A DNA stretch of 64,000 bases from Paenibacillus terrigena DSM 21567 (GTDB lineage: Bacteria > Bacillota > Bacilli > Paenibacillales > Paenibacillaceae). A program made the position numbers and the translations under genes. Shown here one piece after another: positions 34,232 through 43,124 of this stretch; position 1 is the first letter of the stretch; the number at the start of each line of letters is the position of its first letter. The notes under the pieces are model-generated. The model had not been told where the DNA came from, ran no database searches, and saw nothing but the letters and a program-made list of their open reading frames with translations. Where the stretch lies: positions 62,001 to 126,000 of the forward strand of contig NZ_KB895416.1 of assembly GCF_000374845.1 (NCBI RefSeq), read 5' to 3'.

Positions 34232-34912
34232 GTGAGGCAGCCAAAGGTCCTTGTGATTGAGGATGATGAATATATTCGCGATATGCTTTCCTTATATTTG
34301 GATAAACATCAATTTGATTACGATATGGCGGAGACGGGGAGTGAGGGGGTTGAGCTCTTCCTCGCGAATCCGCCTGATATTGTATTGCTAGATATCATGC
34401 TGCCAGAAATGGATGGCTTCGAGGTGTGCAGAGAAATTCGGCGTTATAACAACGTGCCGATTCTAATGATTACAGGCAAGGGCGAGAGCTACGATAAGCT
34501 CAAAGGCTTCGAGCTTGGTGCGGACGATTATATCGTGAAGCCCTTCGATCCGAAGGAACTGATTGCCCGCCTCAAGGCCGTGCTTCGCAGAACGCAGGCA
34601 GGTCTAGTGCAGGAGATTATTCAGTATCCTGGCTTAACCATTCGAATGGACGAGTACAAGCTTGTGTTGAACCATGCTGAATTTATGCTGCCGCCCAAAG
34701 AAATGGAATTGCTGCATCGACTCGCGACCCATCCCAATAAAGTGTTCACGCGTGAGCAATTGCTCTATCAGGTATGGGGACATGACTATGCGGGCGATTT
34801 CCGCACGGTCGATGTGCACATTAAGCGGCTTCGGGAGAAATTGGGTGAAACCGAGGAGTGGCGGATCGTTACCATTTGGGGCGTCGGTTACAAGTTCGAG
34901 GTGACCTCATGA
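34232..34912 (+). CDS. OmpR/PhoB-family response regulator
   Basis: A 226-residue regulator with a receiver domain (LVIEDDEYIRDML; Asp54 in IVLLDIMLPEMDG; Lys in DYIVKPFDP) and a C-terminal winged helix (HRLATHPNKVFTREQLLYQVWGHDYAGDFRTVDVHIKRLREKLG). The start GTG 34232 is preferred because AAGGGA lies 10 bases before it; an ATG at 34157 would begin inside the repeat. GTG 34223 is the alternative. It overlaps the kinase gene by ATGA. It may control the adjoining efflux operon. Confidence 0.92.
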   Translation: MRQPKVLVIEDDEYIRDMLSLYLDKHQFDYDMAETGSEGVELFLANPPDIVLLDIMLPEMDGFEVCREIRRYNNVPILMITGKGESYDKLKGFELGADDYIVKPFDPKELIARLKAVLRRTQAGLVQEIIQYPGLTIRMDEYKLVLNHAEFMLPPKEMELLHRLATHPNKVFTREQLLYQVWGHDYAGDFRTVDVHIKRLREKLGETEEWRIVTIWGVGYKFEVTS

Positions 34913-36366
34913 TACGCGTGCCGAAGCTGAAGTGGAAGTTTGGTATTTTCACCAAAATATTACTAACCATTCTCGGGTTCCTGATCGTCTCAACGTTGAC
35001 ACTAGCTTTGGTGTTTAACTGGTTCTTCCGTGGCGACTTATTAAATTCGCATCGAGATCAAGATCTACGTCAGTTGAAAGATATTACGAACTACATTGAA
35101 CAAGCCTATGTCGAAGGTTGGAGTAAAAATGCCTTGTATGCCGGACTATCCTTGGTTGTTCCGAAGGAGATGCGTTCCCTGTATCTATTCGATCGGAAGA
35201 CAGGGAAGGTCATTCTTCGCATTGCCAATGAGAACCGGGCTGATCTGCAGCCGGACCCTAATCTGATTCGAGAAGTCATACGAGACACAGAGATGACACA
35301 GAGCAAGTATATCATCGACAAAGAGGACGGCAAGGAAATGATCACGGCGGGCTCTGTGCTGATCAATGGGAAGCCAAAATGGACAGTCGTGGTGATATCG
35401 CGGGCATTCCAGGCTGATTTCTCCAGATTTCACAGTCGAATGCTCATGGCGATATGTGTAACCCTCATTGTATCGTTTATCTTCACGTTGATCTTGTCAC
35501 GTCAGTTGACGCGGCGGGTGAAACAGCTGACCGAAGCGACGCAGGCGATTGCCAGAGGAAATTTCAAGCCGTTCATCCCGCTCAAGTCCAAAGACGAACT
35601 AGGTGAGCTGGCGAGCACGGTGCAGCAAATGGCGCATGACCTAGAAGGGGTAGACCGGATGCGCAAAGATTTCATTGCGAATGTCTCCCACGACTTGCGT
35701 TCTCCGCTTACATCAATGAATGGTTACATGGAGGCAATCCTGGATGGGACCGTGCCGGAACAGCGAATGAAGCATTATTTGCGCATCGTCAAAGATTTGA
35801 ATACGCGATTAATTCGATTGGTGAATGATTTGCTCGATATGAGCAAGATCGATAACGGGCAGCTAGAGATGCAGTTTCGGCCCTTTAATGTCACGGAGAC
35901 GATTCGCAAAGTGCTTGCGAGTATGGAGCCGCAGTTTGTGAATCATCAAGTGATTTTCCGCGTCTATCCGAAATCGGGATTGGTCTCGGAAGGAGAGGCA
36001 GAGGATATCGAAGTTTATGGCGATCCAGACCGTATTAAGCAGGTACTTACGAATTTGATCCAGAATGCCATTGAATTCTCCCCAGATGGTAAGCCGATTC
36101 TCGTGGATTTGATCGCGAGCGATCAGGCCGTCATTAGCGTGAAAGATTATGGGATTGGCATGGAGAAGGAACAACTGGAACGGGTTTGGGATCGATTCTA
36201 CAAAGCTGATCAAGCTCGAACACGGCGCAATGGAACCGGAATCGGATTATCTATTGTCAAGACCATCATCGAACGTCATGGAACGACGATTCAGGTGGAG
36301 AGTGAGCTTGGTGAAGGCACGCAATTTACATTTGCTCTACCGTATGCAAGTCATTCTGATTCATAA
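34909..36366 (+). CDS. Membrane sensor histidine kinase
   Basis: A 485-residue kinase from ATG 34909. Two membrane spans (about 12-34 and 178-198) enclose an extracytoplasmic sensor region of about 140 residues. A HAMP region (RRVKQLTEATQAIARGNF), the HisKA domain with His261 in FIANVSHDLRSPLTSMNGY, and an ATPase domain (NLIQNAIEFSPDG, DYGIGM, GTGIGLSIVK) follow. It is the partner of the upstream response regulator. Stimulus unknown; the adjoining ABC efflux genes suggest an antimicrobial or envelope signal. Confidence 0.94.
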   Translation: MIRVPKLKWKFGIFTKILLTILGFLIVSTLTLALVFNWFFRGDLLNSHRDQDLRQLKDITNYIEQAYVEGWSKNALYAGLSLVVPKEMRSLYLFDRKTGKVILRIANENRADLQPDPNLIREVIRDTEMTQSKYIIDKEDGKEMITAGSVLINGKPKWTVVVISRAFQADFSRFHSRMLMAICVTLIVSFIFTLILSRQLTRRVKQLTEATQAIARGNFKPFIPLKSKDELGELASTVQQMAHDLEGVDRMRKDFIANVSHDLRSPLTSMNGYMEAILDGTVPEQRMKHYLRIVKDLNTRLIRLVNDLLDMSKIDNGQLEMQFRPFNVTETIRKVLASMEPQFVNHQVIFRVYPKSGLVSEGEAEDIEVYGDPDRIKQVLTNLIQNAIEFSPDGKPILVDLIASDQAVISVKDYGIGMEKEQLERVWDRFYKADQARTRRNGTGIGLSIVKTIIERHGTTIQVESELGEGTQFTFALPYASHSDS

Positions 36367-36412
36367 GGCATGAAGAATAGCTTAGGACACGGGATAAAAG
36401 GAGGTACTTAAC

Positions 36413-37042
36413 ATGATGGAAATGTCAGTCCATTACGCGGATCGAAGCAAGGTGAAGCGAAACCGAGATTTCATGGAGGAAGTGGCGCCGTATCTCGATG
36501 AGCTGCGCTCTTATTGTATATACGTTGCTGCATCGACTTGGGAAGGAGAAGATCTGTACCAGGAAGTATTGTTAAAAGCGTTCGTCTATCGTAACAAGGT
36601 ATGCTGCGGCACGGTGCCATTTACGAAGGCTTATCTCTACCGAATGGCTCAAAATATCTGGGTCGACATGTATCGTAAGCACCGGGGGCGTATCATCCCT
36701 TGCGAGCAGATCGAGGTTGGCGGCGTGGACTCAAACCGTTATGTGGAAGTACGCGAGCTTGTGGAGCATGTAGCTGACCAAGTTCCTGAGCGCCATATGG
36801 AGATGTTCTTGATGCAGGATGTATTCCGATACTCAATGGAAGAGATTGCAGTGATGCATAATATATCAGTTCCGGCCGTGAAGTCAGCCCTTCATCGAAC
36901 GCGGACGAAGCTTCGTTCGCCAAAGCGGCCTCAACATGCGAGGCCGAAAGACGCGAAGCATCCATCCCGCGTTGAACGGTGGGTATATGCTGTATTGAAG
37001 GGTGACCCGAGCAAAATGTTGTCGAATGTCTTTCAAGGATAG
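36413..37042 (+). CDS. ECF-like RNA polymerase sigma factor
   Basis: A 209-residue sigma-70 family protein with region 2 (ELRSYCIYVAASTWEGEDLYQEVLLKAFVY, AYLYRMAQNIWVDMYRKHRG) and region 4 (VPERHMEMFLMQDVFRYSMEEIAVMHNISVPAVKSALHRTRTKLR), then a basic tail of about 35 residues. AAGGAGG precedes the ATG. No anti-sigma gene adjoins. It follows the two-component genes by 46 bases and may be part of their transcript. A terminator follows the stop. Confidence 0.87.
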   Translation: MMEMSVHYADRSKVKRNRDFMEEVAPYLDELRSYCIYVAASTWEGEDLYQEVLLKAFVYRNKVCCGTVPFTKAYLYRMAQNIWVDMYRKHRGRIIPCEQIEVGGVDSNRYVEVRELVEHVADQVPERHMEMFLMQDVFRYSMEEIAVMHNISVPAVKSALHRTRTKLRSPKRPQHARPKDAKHPSRVERWVYAVLKGDPSKMLSNVFQG

Positions 37043-37047
37043 GATGT

Positions 37048-37080
37048 AGAGGGCAGCTAGTATAAAGGCTGCTCTTTCTT
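37048..37080 (+). terminator. Terminator after the sigma factor gene
   Basis: A 10-base stem with two wobble pairs (AGAGGGCAGC with GCTGCTCTTT) around TAGTATAAAG, followed by CTTGATTTG. Confidence 0.7.
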
Positions 37081-37197
37081 GATTTGTGTAGAATTTTGAG
37101 GGAAAATGGTATACAATGAATATTGTCGTTTTTTTAACAACCGTACGGGATTCCGCTTGCAGGATGACCGGTATTAATAATCATTGGAGTGGGCAAC

Positions 37198-37398
37198 ATG
37201 AGCAGCAATAATCGAAATCAATTTTTTCCTTATTTGGATATGGATCGGATCATGGGACTTATCGGTCAGATTGAATCTAGCGATGGTAGAACCGGTGCAA
37301 GAGCAGAGGAACTGAATCGTACGAAGGTCATTGAGCCGAAGAAACGTAGACGTCCGCAGAGTGTGGATGCGCTGTTGCATAGTGTCTTGAACAATTAA
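37198..37398 (+). CDS. Small conserved-looking protein, unknown
   Basis: A 66-residue product from ATG 37198, which has GGAG 8 bases upstream. It is hydrophilic, with FFPYLDMDRIMGLIGQIES, then a basic patch KKRRRPQSVDALLHSVLNN. I recognise no family. It stands alone between two terminators, so it is probably its own transcript. Confidence 0.55.
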   Translation: MSSNNRNQFFPYLDMDRIMGLIGQIESSDGRTGARAEELNRTKVIEPKKRRRPQSVDALLHSVLNN

Positions 37399-37427
37399 AT
37401 ATGTAGCTGATCAATGCTGATCGATAT

Positions 37428-37485
37428 AAATAAGCTGCCCAAAGGGTCATATGGTATGACTTTTTGGACAGCTTATTTCTTTTTG
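37428..37485 (+). terminator. Terminator after the 66-residue gene
   Basis: A long stem: AAATAAGCTG...GGTCATA pairs with TATGAC...CAGCTTATTT, followed by TTTTT. Confidence 0.82.
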
Positions 37486-37531
37486 TGTGCATAAATGGAT
37501 GCTAGTTTCACCAAAAATACACTTATTAATG

Positions 37532-37597
37532 TGTCATAATAAATGAATAATGCATTATATATTGCAATGTGAGTGTTATTTAGTTATATTTATGACA
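37532..37597. promoter_or_regulatory. Candidate operator pair upstream of ppdK
   Basis: TGTCATAA at 37532-37539 and TTATGACA at 37590-37597 form an 8-base inverted repeat with a 50-base A/T-rich spacer, just before the ppdK ribosome site. A looping or dimer-of-dimers operator is possible. Confidence 0.35.
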
Positions 37598-37625
37598 TCA
37601 TAATTATTTTGGGGGGAAATGGGCG

Positions 37626-40334
37626 ATGAACATGGCAACGATGGTGAACCGCAAATGTGTATTTGCTTTTCAAGAAGGTCATGCAAAAATGGTAGATTTA
37701 CTCGGTGGCAAAGGGGCAAATCTGGCAGAAATGACGCGTGCAGGTCTGTCCGTTCCTCCAGGATTTACGGTGACGACGGAAGCGTGTCTCGCTTACTTCA
37801 AGGATGGGAATCAGTTAAATGATGATGTTATGCATCAAATTCTGATGGGGTTAGCACAGCTCGAGCGCGGGAAGGGACAGTTTTTTGGTGAACGGGATAA
37901 GCCGTTGCTCGTCTCTGTCCGTTCGGGTTCGGTAACTTCCATGCCAGGGATGATGGATACAATTCTAAATGTCGGCTTAAATGATGAGACGGTTGTAGGA
38001 ATCAGTGAACTAACAGGCAACCCGCGGTTTGCCTTTGATTGTTATCGCCGATTAATTCAAATGTTCGGTCATGTAGTTATGGGCGTAGATTCGCAGCTGT
38101 TCGAGCATCAACTGGAACGGATGAAGAAACGTGAAGGGGTACTGCGCGATGAACAGATTTCAGCAGATGGCTTAAAACAACTGGTGCAGGAATATAAGCT
38201 GCTCGTTCAATTGAAGACCGGTAGAATCTTCCCGCAGGACGTCGTAGATCAGTTGCGTCTTGCCATCGAAGCTGTATTCAGCTCGTGGAATAATGCCAGA
38301 GCACAGGTATATCGGCGGTTACACCGGATACCCGATGACCAAGGTACGGCTGTGAACGTACAGAGCATGGTGTTCGGGAATATGGGCGATACTTGCGGAA
38401 CGGGCGTTGTCTTCACGAGAAACCCATCTACAGGAGAGAATGCATTGTTCGGGGAGTTCCTGCTAAATGCACAGGGCGAGGATGTCGTTGCGGGCATTCG
38501 AACACCGATGCCGATCGCAGCGCTTGAGCAGGTTATGCCAGACGTATATCACGAATTGCAACGAACGGTGAAGCAATTGGAGCTTCATTATCAAGACATA
38601 CAAGATATTGAATTTACGATAGAGCATAACAAGTTATACCTGCTTCAGACGCGCAGCGGGAAGCGAAATGCACAGGCGGCATTAAAGATTGCTGTGGATT
38701 TGGTACGTGAAGGGATCATTACGAAGCGGCAGGCGATTGAGCGAATAGACCCAATGCATCTGGAACAATTGTTACATCGAGCAATTAGCGAAGAGGCACA
38801 GCAGCAATCGCTTGCGAAGGGTCTTCCTGCTTCGCCCGGGGCTGCGGTTGGGCAAGTCGCATTCCATGCCGAGACAGCCGTAGCTTGGAGTAAGGAAGGG
38901 AAACGGGTTATTCTCGTTCGGCCGGAGACCACACCGGAGGACATTGAAGGGGTGCTGGCGTCTGAAGGCGTCGTGACGCTTCGGGGCGGGATGACGAGTC
39001 ATGCTGCGGTCGTGGCGCGTGGGATGGGGAAACCGTGTGTCTGTGGCTGTGAGACGATTCAATTCCTTGAAGCAGAGCACTGCATCCAAATTGGGAATCA
39101 GGTTATTCAAGAGGGAGACTGGGTGACAATAGATGGTCATCGCGGCTTGATCTGTCTAGGCGAGTTCGAGCTGAAGGAACCAGAGATGACGCAAGAATTA
39201 TCGGAGTTGCTGGCATGGGCTGATGAAGTTCGCACGCTGCGCGTACTAGCGAATGCAGATCACCCGCACGATGCACAAGTGGCCAGACAATTCGGCGCGG
39301 AGGGGATCGGTCTCTGCCGCACGGAGCATATGTTCTTCGATAAGGAGCGGCTTCCTGTTGTCCAGCGCATGATTCTGGCAGAGCATGCTGATGCAAGGCA
39401 AGATGCCTTAGCGCAGTTATTGCCGATGCAGCAATCGGATTTCGAAGGCATGTTCGAAGCAATGGAAGGGCTCCCGGTGACGATTCGACTACTAGATCCA
39501 CCGCTGCATGAATTTTTGCCGAAACGAAAGGAACTGCAAGATAGATTGCAAGAACTACGCGGACAGGTCGGAATGGCTCGTGAAATCGCTGATGTAGAAG
39601 CAGCGATGAAGAAGGTGGAAGCCTTGGAAGAAGTCAATCCGATGCTGGGACAGCGTGGCTGCAGACTTGGTATTGTCTACCCAGAAGTATACGATATGCA
39701 GATTGAGGCCATCTTTAAGGCGGCGGCAAGCTGCTTGGAGCGTGGGATCATTGTTCGACCAGAGATCATGATTCCGCTCGTCGGTCATGTAACAGAGCTG
39801 AAGTTCTTCCGGGATCGGATTGAACAGATCGCGAGTCAGATCCTGAGCAAGATGCAATTGCAGCTATGCGCCTACAAAGTCGGCACGATGATTGAAGTAC
39901 CGCGTGCTGCGCTAACAGCTCGTCAAATCGCTGTTCATGCGGATTTCTTCTCATTCGGGACGAATGACCTAACCCAGATGACGCTTGGCTACAGCCGTGA
40001 TGACGCGGAAGGGAAATTTCTATCGCAATATTTGGACCATCGGATTCTGCCTCACAACCCGTTTCAGGTGCTTGATGAGGATGGGGTTGGTCAATTGATT
40101 CAGCTTGCGAACACGGCGGGTAAATCCGTTAAGCCCCAGTTAAAGGCAGGGGTGTGCGGGGAACACGGGGGTGATCCGCAATCGATTCAATTCTGCCATG
40201 CCATTGGGCTCGAATATGTGAGCTGCTCGCCATACCGCATTCCGCTTGCTCGAATTGCAGCGGCGCAGGCTGTTATTGCGCAGGAGCGGAGCGTGGAAGA
40301 GGTTTCAACGCAGGTGAAAGGAAAAGCGGTATAA
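37626..40334 (+). CDS. ppdK: Pyruvate, phosphate dikinase
   Basis: It reversibly converts pyruvate, ATP and Pi to PEP, AMP and PPi. At 902 residues it has the family length. It has the N-terminal nucleotide domain (GGKGANLAEMTRAGLSVPPGFTVT; VSVRSGSVTSMPGMMDTILNVG), the swivelling domain with catalytic His459 in LRGGMTSHAAVVARGMGKPCV, and the C-terminal barrel (EGIGLCRTEHMFF, FGTNDLTQMTLG, AGVCGEHGGDP). No PpsR/YqfL regulatory kinase gene adjoins. GGGGGG lies before the ATG, and a strong terminator follows. Confidence 0.97.
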   Translation: MNMATMVNRKCVFAFQEGHAKMVDLLGGKGANLAEMTRAGLSVPPGFTVTTEACLAYFKDGNQLNDDVMHQILMGLAQLERGKGQFFGERDKPLLVSVRSGSVTSMPGMMDTILNVGLNDETVVGISELTGNPRFAFDCYRRLIQMFGHVVMGVDSQLFEHQLERMKKREGVLRDEQISADGLKQLVQEYKLLVQLKTGRIFPQDVVDQLRLAIEAVFSSWNNARAQVYRRLHRIPDDQGTAVNVQSMVFGNMGDTCGTGVVFTRNPSTGENALFGEFLLNAQGEDVVAGIRTPMPIAALEQVMPDVYHELQRTVKQLELHYQDIQDIEFTIEHNKLYLLQTRSGKRNAQAALKIAVDLVREGIITKRQAIERIDPMHLEQLLHRAISEEAQQQSLAKGLPASPGAAVGQVAFHAETAVAWSKEGKRVILVRPETTPEDIEGVLASEGVVTLRGGMTSHAAVVARGMGKPCVCGCETIQFLEAEHCIQIGNQVIQEGDWVTIDGHRGLICLGEFELKEPEMTQELSELLAWADEVRTLRVLANADHPHDAQVARQFGAEGIGLCRTEHMFFDKERLPVVQRMILAEHADARQDALAQLLPMQQSDFEGMFEAMEGLPVTIRLLDPPLHEFLPKRKELQDRLQELRGQVGMAREIADVEAAMKKVEALEEVNPMLGQRGCRLGIVYPEVYDMQIEAIFKAAASCLERGIIVRPEIMIPLVGHVTELKFFRDRIEQIASQILSKMQLQLCAYKVGTMIEVPRAALTARQIAVHADFFSFGTNDLTQMTLGYSRDDAEGKFLSQYLDHRILPHNPFQVLDEDGVGQLIQLANTAGKSVKPQLKAGVCGEHGGDPQSIQFCHAIGLEYVSCSPYRIPLARIAAAQAVIAQERSVEEVSTQVKGKAV

Positions 40335-40438
40335 CGCGTATTGAGATATTGTGACCGCCTATTTGCCGGGCAACGCTTTGCTGGAGGAAGGTGAAGGCAG
40401 CAGGCCGGTTGTAAGCTTCGGAGGCCATATATAGTTGG

Positions 40439-40485
40439 AAAGGCTTCTCTCAACGTAGATGGACTACGATGAGAGAAGCCTTTTT
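40439..40485 (+). terminator. Terminator after ppdK
   Basis: AAAGGCTTCTCTCA...GTAG pairs with CTAC...TGAGAGAAGCCTTT, with TTTTT on +. It lies between convergent genes. Confidence 0.9.
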
Positions 40486-40492
40486 GGCATGC

Positions 40493-40747
40493 TCAGAGTA
40501 AGCTATTCTGTTCGAGAGGGCGGAAGGTGAGGTGAGGGAAGGGAAGGGTTTCATACAATTCCCCCACCTCACACCCGATCGTATCTGCAATGGATAAGGC
40601 GATCTTGAGCGACATGATGCGCTTGTTCTCAGCCAAGTCGATTAACCGCTCCGGTCGAAGGAGCAGATTCTGCGCGAGCTGATCGATAGTCATATTCGCT
40701 TCGTCTAACCGATCCATCAGTAAGCAACGGCCTAATTCAAGCTTCAT
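40493..40747 (-). CDS. Cro/CI-type HTH protein
   Basis: An 84-residue helix-turn-helix protein with TIDQLAQNLLLRPERLIDLAENKRIMSLKIALSIADTIGCEVGELYE, an XRE-family fold. It lies 21 bases downstream of the purA paralogue on the same strand, so they are likely co-transcribed. It may regulate that locus. GGAGG is about 10 bases before the ATG. Confidence 0.8.
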   Translation of the reverse strand: MKLELGRCLLMDRLDEANMTIDQLAQNLLLRPERLIDLAENKRIMSLKIALSIADTIGCEVGELYETLPFPHLTFRPLEQNSLL

Positions 40748-40768
40748 ATCGTGATCGCCTCCATTCTA

Positions 40769-42049
40769 TTACGCGCGTTCCATCATTTGCTCACGGTTTG
40801 GACCGACGGAGATGAAGCGAATAGGCACGCCGATTAAACGTTCTAAATGCTCTACATACTGTTTCGCTTCCGATGGCAGTTCATCGAACGAACGGATATG
40901 GGAAATATCGCATTTCCAGCCTGGCATCGTCTCTACGACAGGTACAGATCTCTGCAGTTGCGGCGTATTTGGGAATTCTTGCGTAATCTGCTCGTTGTTT
41001 TTATATGCTGTGCAGATCGGAATTTCATCCAGATAGCCGAGCACGTCGAGGTTCGTCAGTGCCACTTCCGTTGCGCCCTGCAGCTTGCAACCATAGCGCG
41101 TAGCTACCGCATCGAACCATCCAACTCTGCGCGGTCTTCCGGTTGTTGCGCCGAATTCGCCTGCATCCCCGCCGCGTCTGCGCAATTCGTTCGCTGGTTC
41201 ATCGAAGATTTCTGCGACGAATGGTCCTTCGCCGACACAGCTGGAATAAGCTTTGGTTACTGCGACAATGCGTGTCATTGCATAGGGAGGCACGCCTGCG
41301 CCGACAGGAGCGAAGCCAGCTAAGGTCGAAGAAGAAGTGACATAAGGATAGATCCCGTGATCTGGATCGCGAAGGGCTCCTAATTGTCCTTCCACCAAGA
41401 CTTGTTCCCCTTGCTTCAACGCTTGATGCAATAGCGTTGTTGTGTCGCTCACATAGGGCTTCAGGAAGGCTGCTTGCTCGCGCAATTCGTTCATGAGTCC
41501 TTCAATCTCATAGGCCGGTTTATGGTACAAATGCTGAAGCAACACGTTCTTCGCTTCAAGTGAACGAAGTAACTTGGTTCTAAGGAGTTCTTCGTCATAC
41601 AAATCGCTGACTTGAATACCGAGTTTAATATATTTATCCGAGTAGAATGGCGCGATACCCTGCTTCGTAGAGCCGAACTTGCGATCTGCAAGGCGTTCTT
41701 CCTCTAATTCGTCGAACAGAATATGATACGGAAGAACAACCTGTGCACGGTCCGATACATGAAGTTTGGGCGCAGGTACGCCTCGAGAGATCAATTCGTT
41801 TAATTCTTTTTGCAAATTGGGAATGTTCAGTGCAACGCCAGGCCCAATCACATTGCCTACGCCCGGATTAAATACGCCTGATGGGAGCAAGTGCAGCGCG
41901 AACTTTCCGTAATGATTAATAATCGTATGTCCTGCATTGCTTCCTCCTTGATAACGAACAACATAGTTCGATTTCGCCGCAAGCACATCCGTAATCTTAC
42001 CTTTTCCTTCATCGCCCCAATTGGCACCCACAATCGCTGTAACTGTCAT
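40769..42049 (-). CDS. purA: Adenylosuccinate synthetase, divergent paralogue
   Basis: It joins aspartate to IMP with GTP, the first committed step to AMP. The 426-residue product keeps the active site: WGDEGKGK with catalytic Asp13, NAGHTI with His41, and TTGRPRRVGWFD in the GTP/IMP region. It differs from the usual Bacillus protein at many normally conserved places: GAN for GTQ before WGDE, QLGALRDPDHGIYPYVTSS for the usual AQG...DIDxGTYPFVTSS, and APFYSDKY where GPAYxDKA is normal. The start ATG 42049 follows AGGAG; a longer start at 42067 contains that site. A LysR gene lies divergently upstream. Confidence 0.88.
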   Translation of the reverse strand: MTVTAIVGANWGDEGKGKITDVLAAKSNYVVRYQGGSNAGHTIINHYGKFALHLLPSGVFNPGVGNVIGPGVALNIPNLQKELNELISRGVPAPKLHVSDRAQVVLPYHILFDELEEERLADRKFGSTKQGIAPFYSDKYIKLGIQVSDLYDEELLRTKLLRSLEAKNVLLQHLYHKPAYEIEGLMNELREQAAFLKPYVSDTTTLLHQALKQGEQVLVEGQLGALRDPDHGIYPYVTSSSTLAGFAPVGAGVPPYAMTRIVAVTKAYSSCVGEGPFVAEIFDEPANELRRRGGDAGEFGATTGRPRRVGWFDAVATRYGCKLQGATEVALTNLDVLGYLDEIPICTAYKNNEQITQEFPNTPQLQRSVPVVETMPGWKCDISHIRSFDELPSEAKQYVEHLERLIGVPIRFISVGPNREQMMERA

Positions 42050-42120
42050 TTCTGCACTCCTATTCATGGTTGGAATTTCGTTCTAACTTCAGTATAATAA
42101 AGTTCTCCTTATTAATATAA

Positions 42121-42146
42121 TTAATATTTATAATAGTTGATATTAA
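42121..42146. promoter_or_regulatory. Candidate LysR operator between purA and lysR
   Basis: TTAATAT and ATATTAA form a 7-base inverted repeat with a 12-base spacer (T-N-A type of LTTR sites) in the divergent A/T-rich promoter region. Confidence 0.5.
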
Positions 42147-42178
42147 TCTGATTTATACATGGAGAGGTGACATCCCCT

Positions 42179-43057
42179 TTGATTCAGAATATGGAATTGT
42201 ATCAGGTGTTTTATATAACGGCCAAAGCAGGCAGTCTCTCCAAGGCTGCGACCGAGTTGTTCATCACGCAGCCTGCAGTGACGCATTCCATCAAGCAGCT
42301 GGAGGCGAAGCTAGGAGGACAATTGTTTTTCCGCACGTCTAAGGGTGTGCGATTAACGGCTGAAGGCGAGGTTCTCTTCACTTATATTGAGCAAGCCTAC
42401 CATTTTATACTCAACGGCGAACGAAAAATGGCCGAAATTCAGCAGCTAACTGAAGGGGAGGTCAAGATTGGCGCGGGTGATACGCTATGCAGGCATTTTC
42501 TATTGCCACATTTGCAGACGTTCCACGAAGCTTACCCGCAGATCAAGATCCAAGTGACGAACCGGACGACCAGGGAAATTATCGGATTGTTAAAAGAGGG
42601 GAAGATCGATATTGGGATCGTCAATCTGCCGATCACAGATCATCAAATCGATGTGCAAGAAAGCATGGAGATTCACGATTGCTTCGTGACGGGAGAGAAG
42701 TTTAAGTTTTTATCAGAGTCCCCGATTTCACTTGAACATTTGCTCAAGCACCCCATCATTTTCCTAGAGCAGGGAAGTAGTACGCGTGCCTATGTTGATC
42801 GGTTTGTGGCCTCGCAGGGTCTTGTCCTGAAGCCCGAAATTGAACTCGGAAGTGTTGATCTACTGGTAGAGTTTGCGCGGAGTGGGTTTGGGGTGTCCTG
42901 CGTTACGCGAGAATTTGTTGAAGCGGAATTGTCTGATCAATCACTATATGAGATTAAGCTTCAGACGCCGATCCCTCCAAGACGGGTAGGTATCATCAAG
43001 CTGCGGAGCACGCCGCTGCCTGCGGCTGCAAGACAGATTTATGAAATGCTGTTGTGA
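42179..43057 (+). CDS. LysR-family transcriptional regulator
   Basis: A 292-residue LTTR. The DNA-binding head (LYQVFYITAKAGSLSKAATELFITQPAVTHSIKQLEAKLGGQLFFR) is complete, followed by the substrate-binding fold (GEVKIGAGDTLCRHFLLPHL, IDIGIVNLPI, GSVDLLVEFARSGFGVSCVT). The start TTG 42179 fits GAGAGGTG 9 bases upstream and gives MIQNMELYQV; GTG 42167 and ATG 42191 are alternatives. It is divergent from the purA paralogue and probably regulates it. The ligand is unknown. Confidence 0.9.
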   Translation: MIQNMELYQVFYITAKAGSLSKAATELFITQPAVTHSIKQLEAKLGGQLFFRTSKGVRLTAEGEVLFTYIEQAYHFILNGERKMAEIQQLTEGEVKIGAGDTLCRHFLLPHLQTFHEAYPQIKIQVTNRTTREIIGLLKEGKIDIGIVNLPITDHQIDVQESMEIHDCFVTGEKFKFLSESPISLEHLLKHPIIFLEQGSSTRAYVDRFVASQGLVLKPEIELGSVDLLVEFARSGFGVSCVTREFVEAELSDQSLYEIKLQTPIPPRRVGIIKLRSTPLPAAARQIYEMLL

Positions 43058-43091
43058 GTGGATGTGAGGGGAGCATAGATTCACACACATG

Positions 43092-43124
43092 AAAAGAGTC
43101 CCGGGATCCCGAGACTCTTTTTTT
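43092..43124. terminator. Terminator between lysR and ku
   Basis: AAAAGAGTC pairs with GACTCTTTTTTT around CCGGGATCCCGA. It overlaps the ku stop codon on the other strand and serves lysR. Confidence 0.82.
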
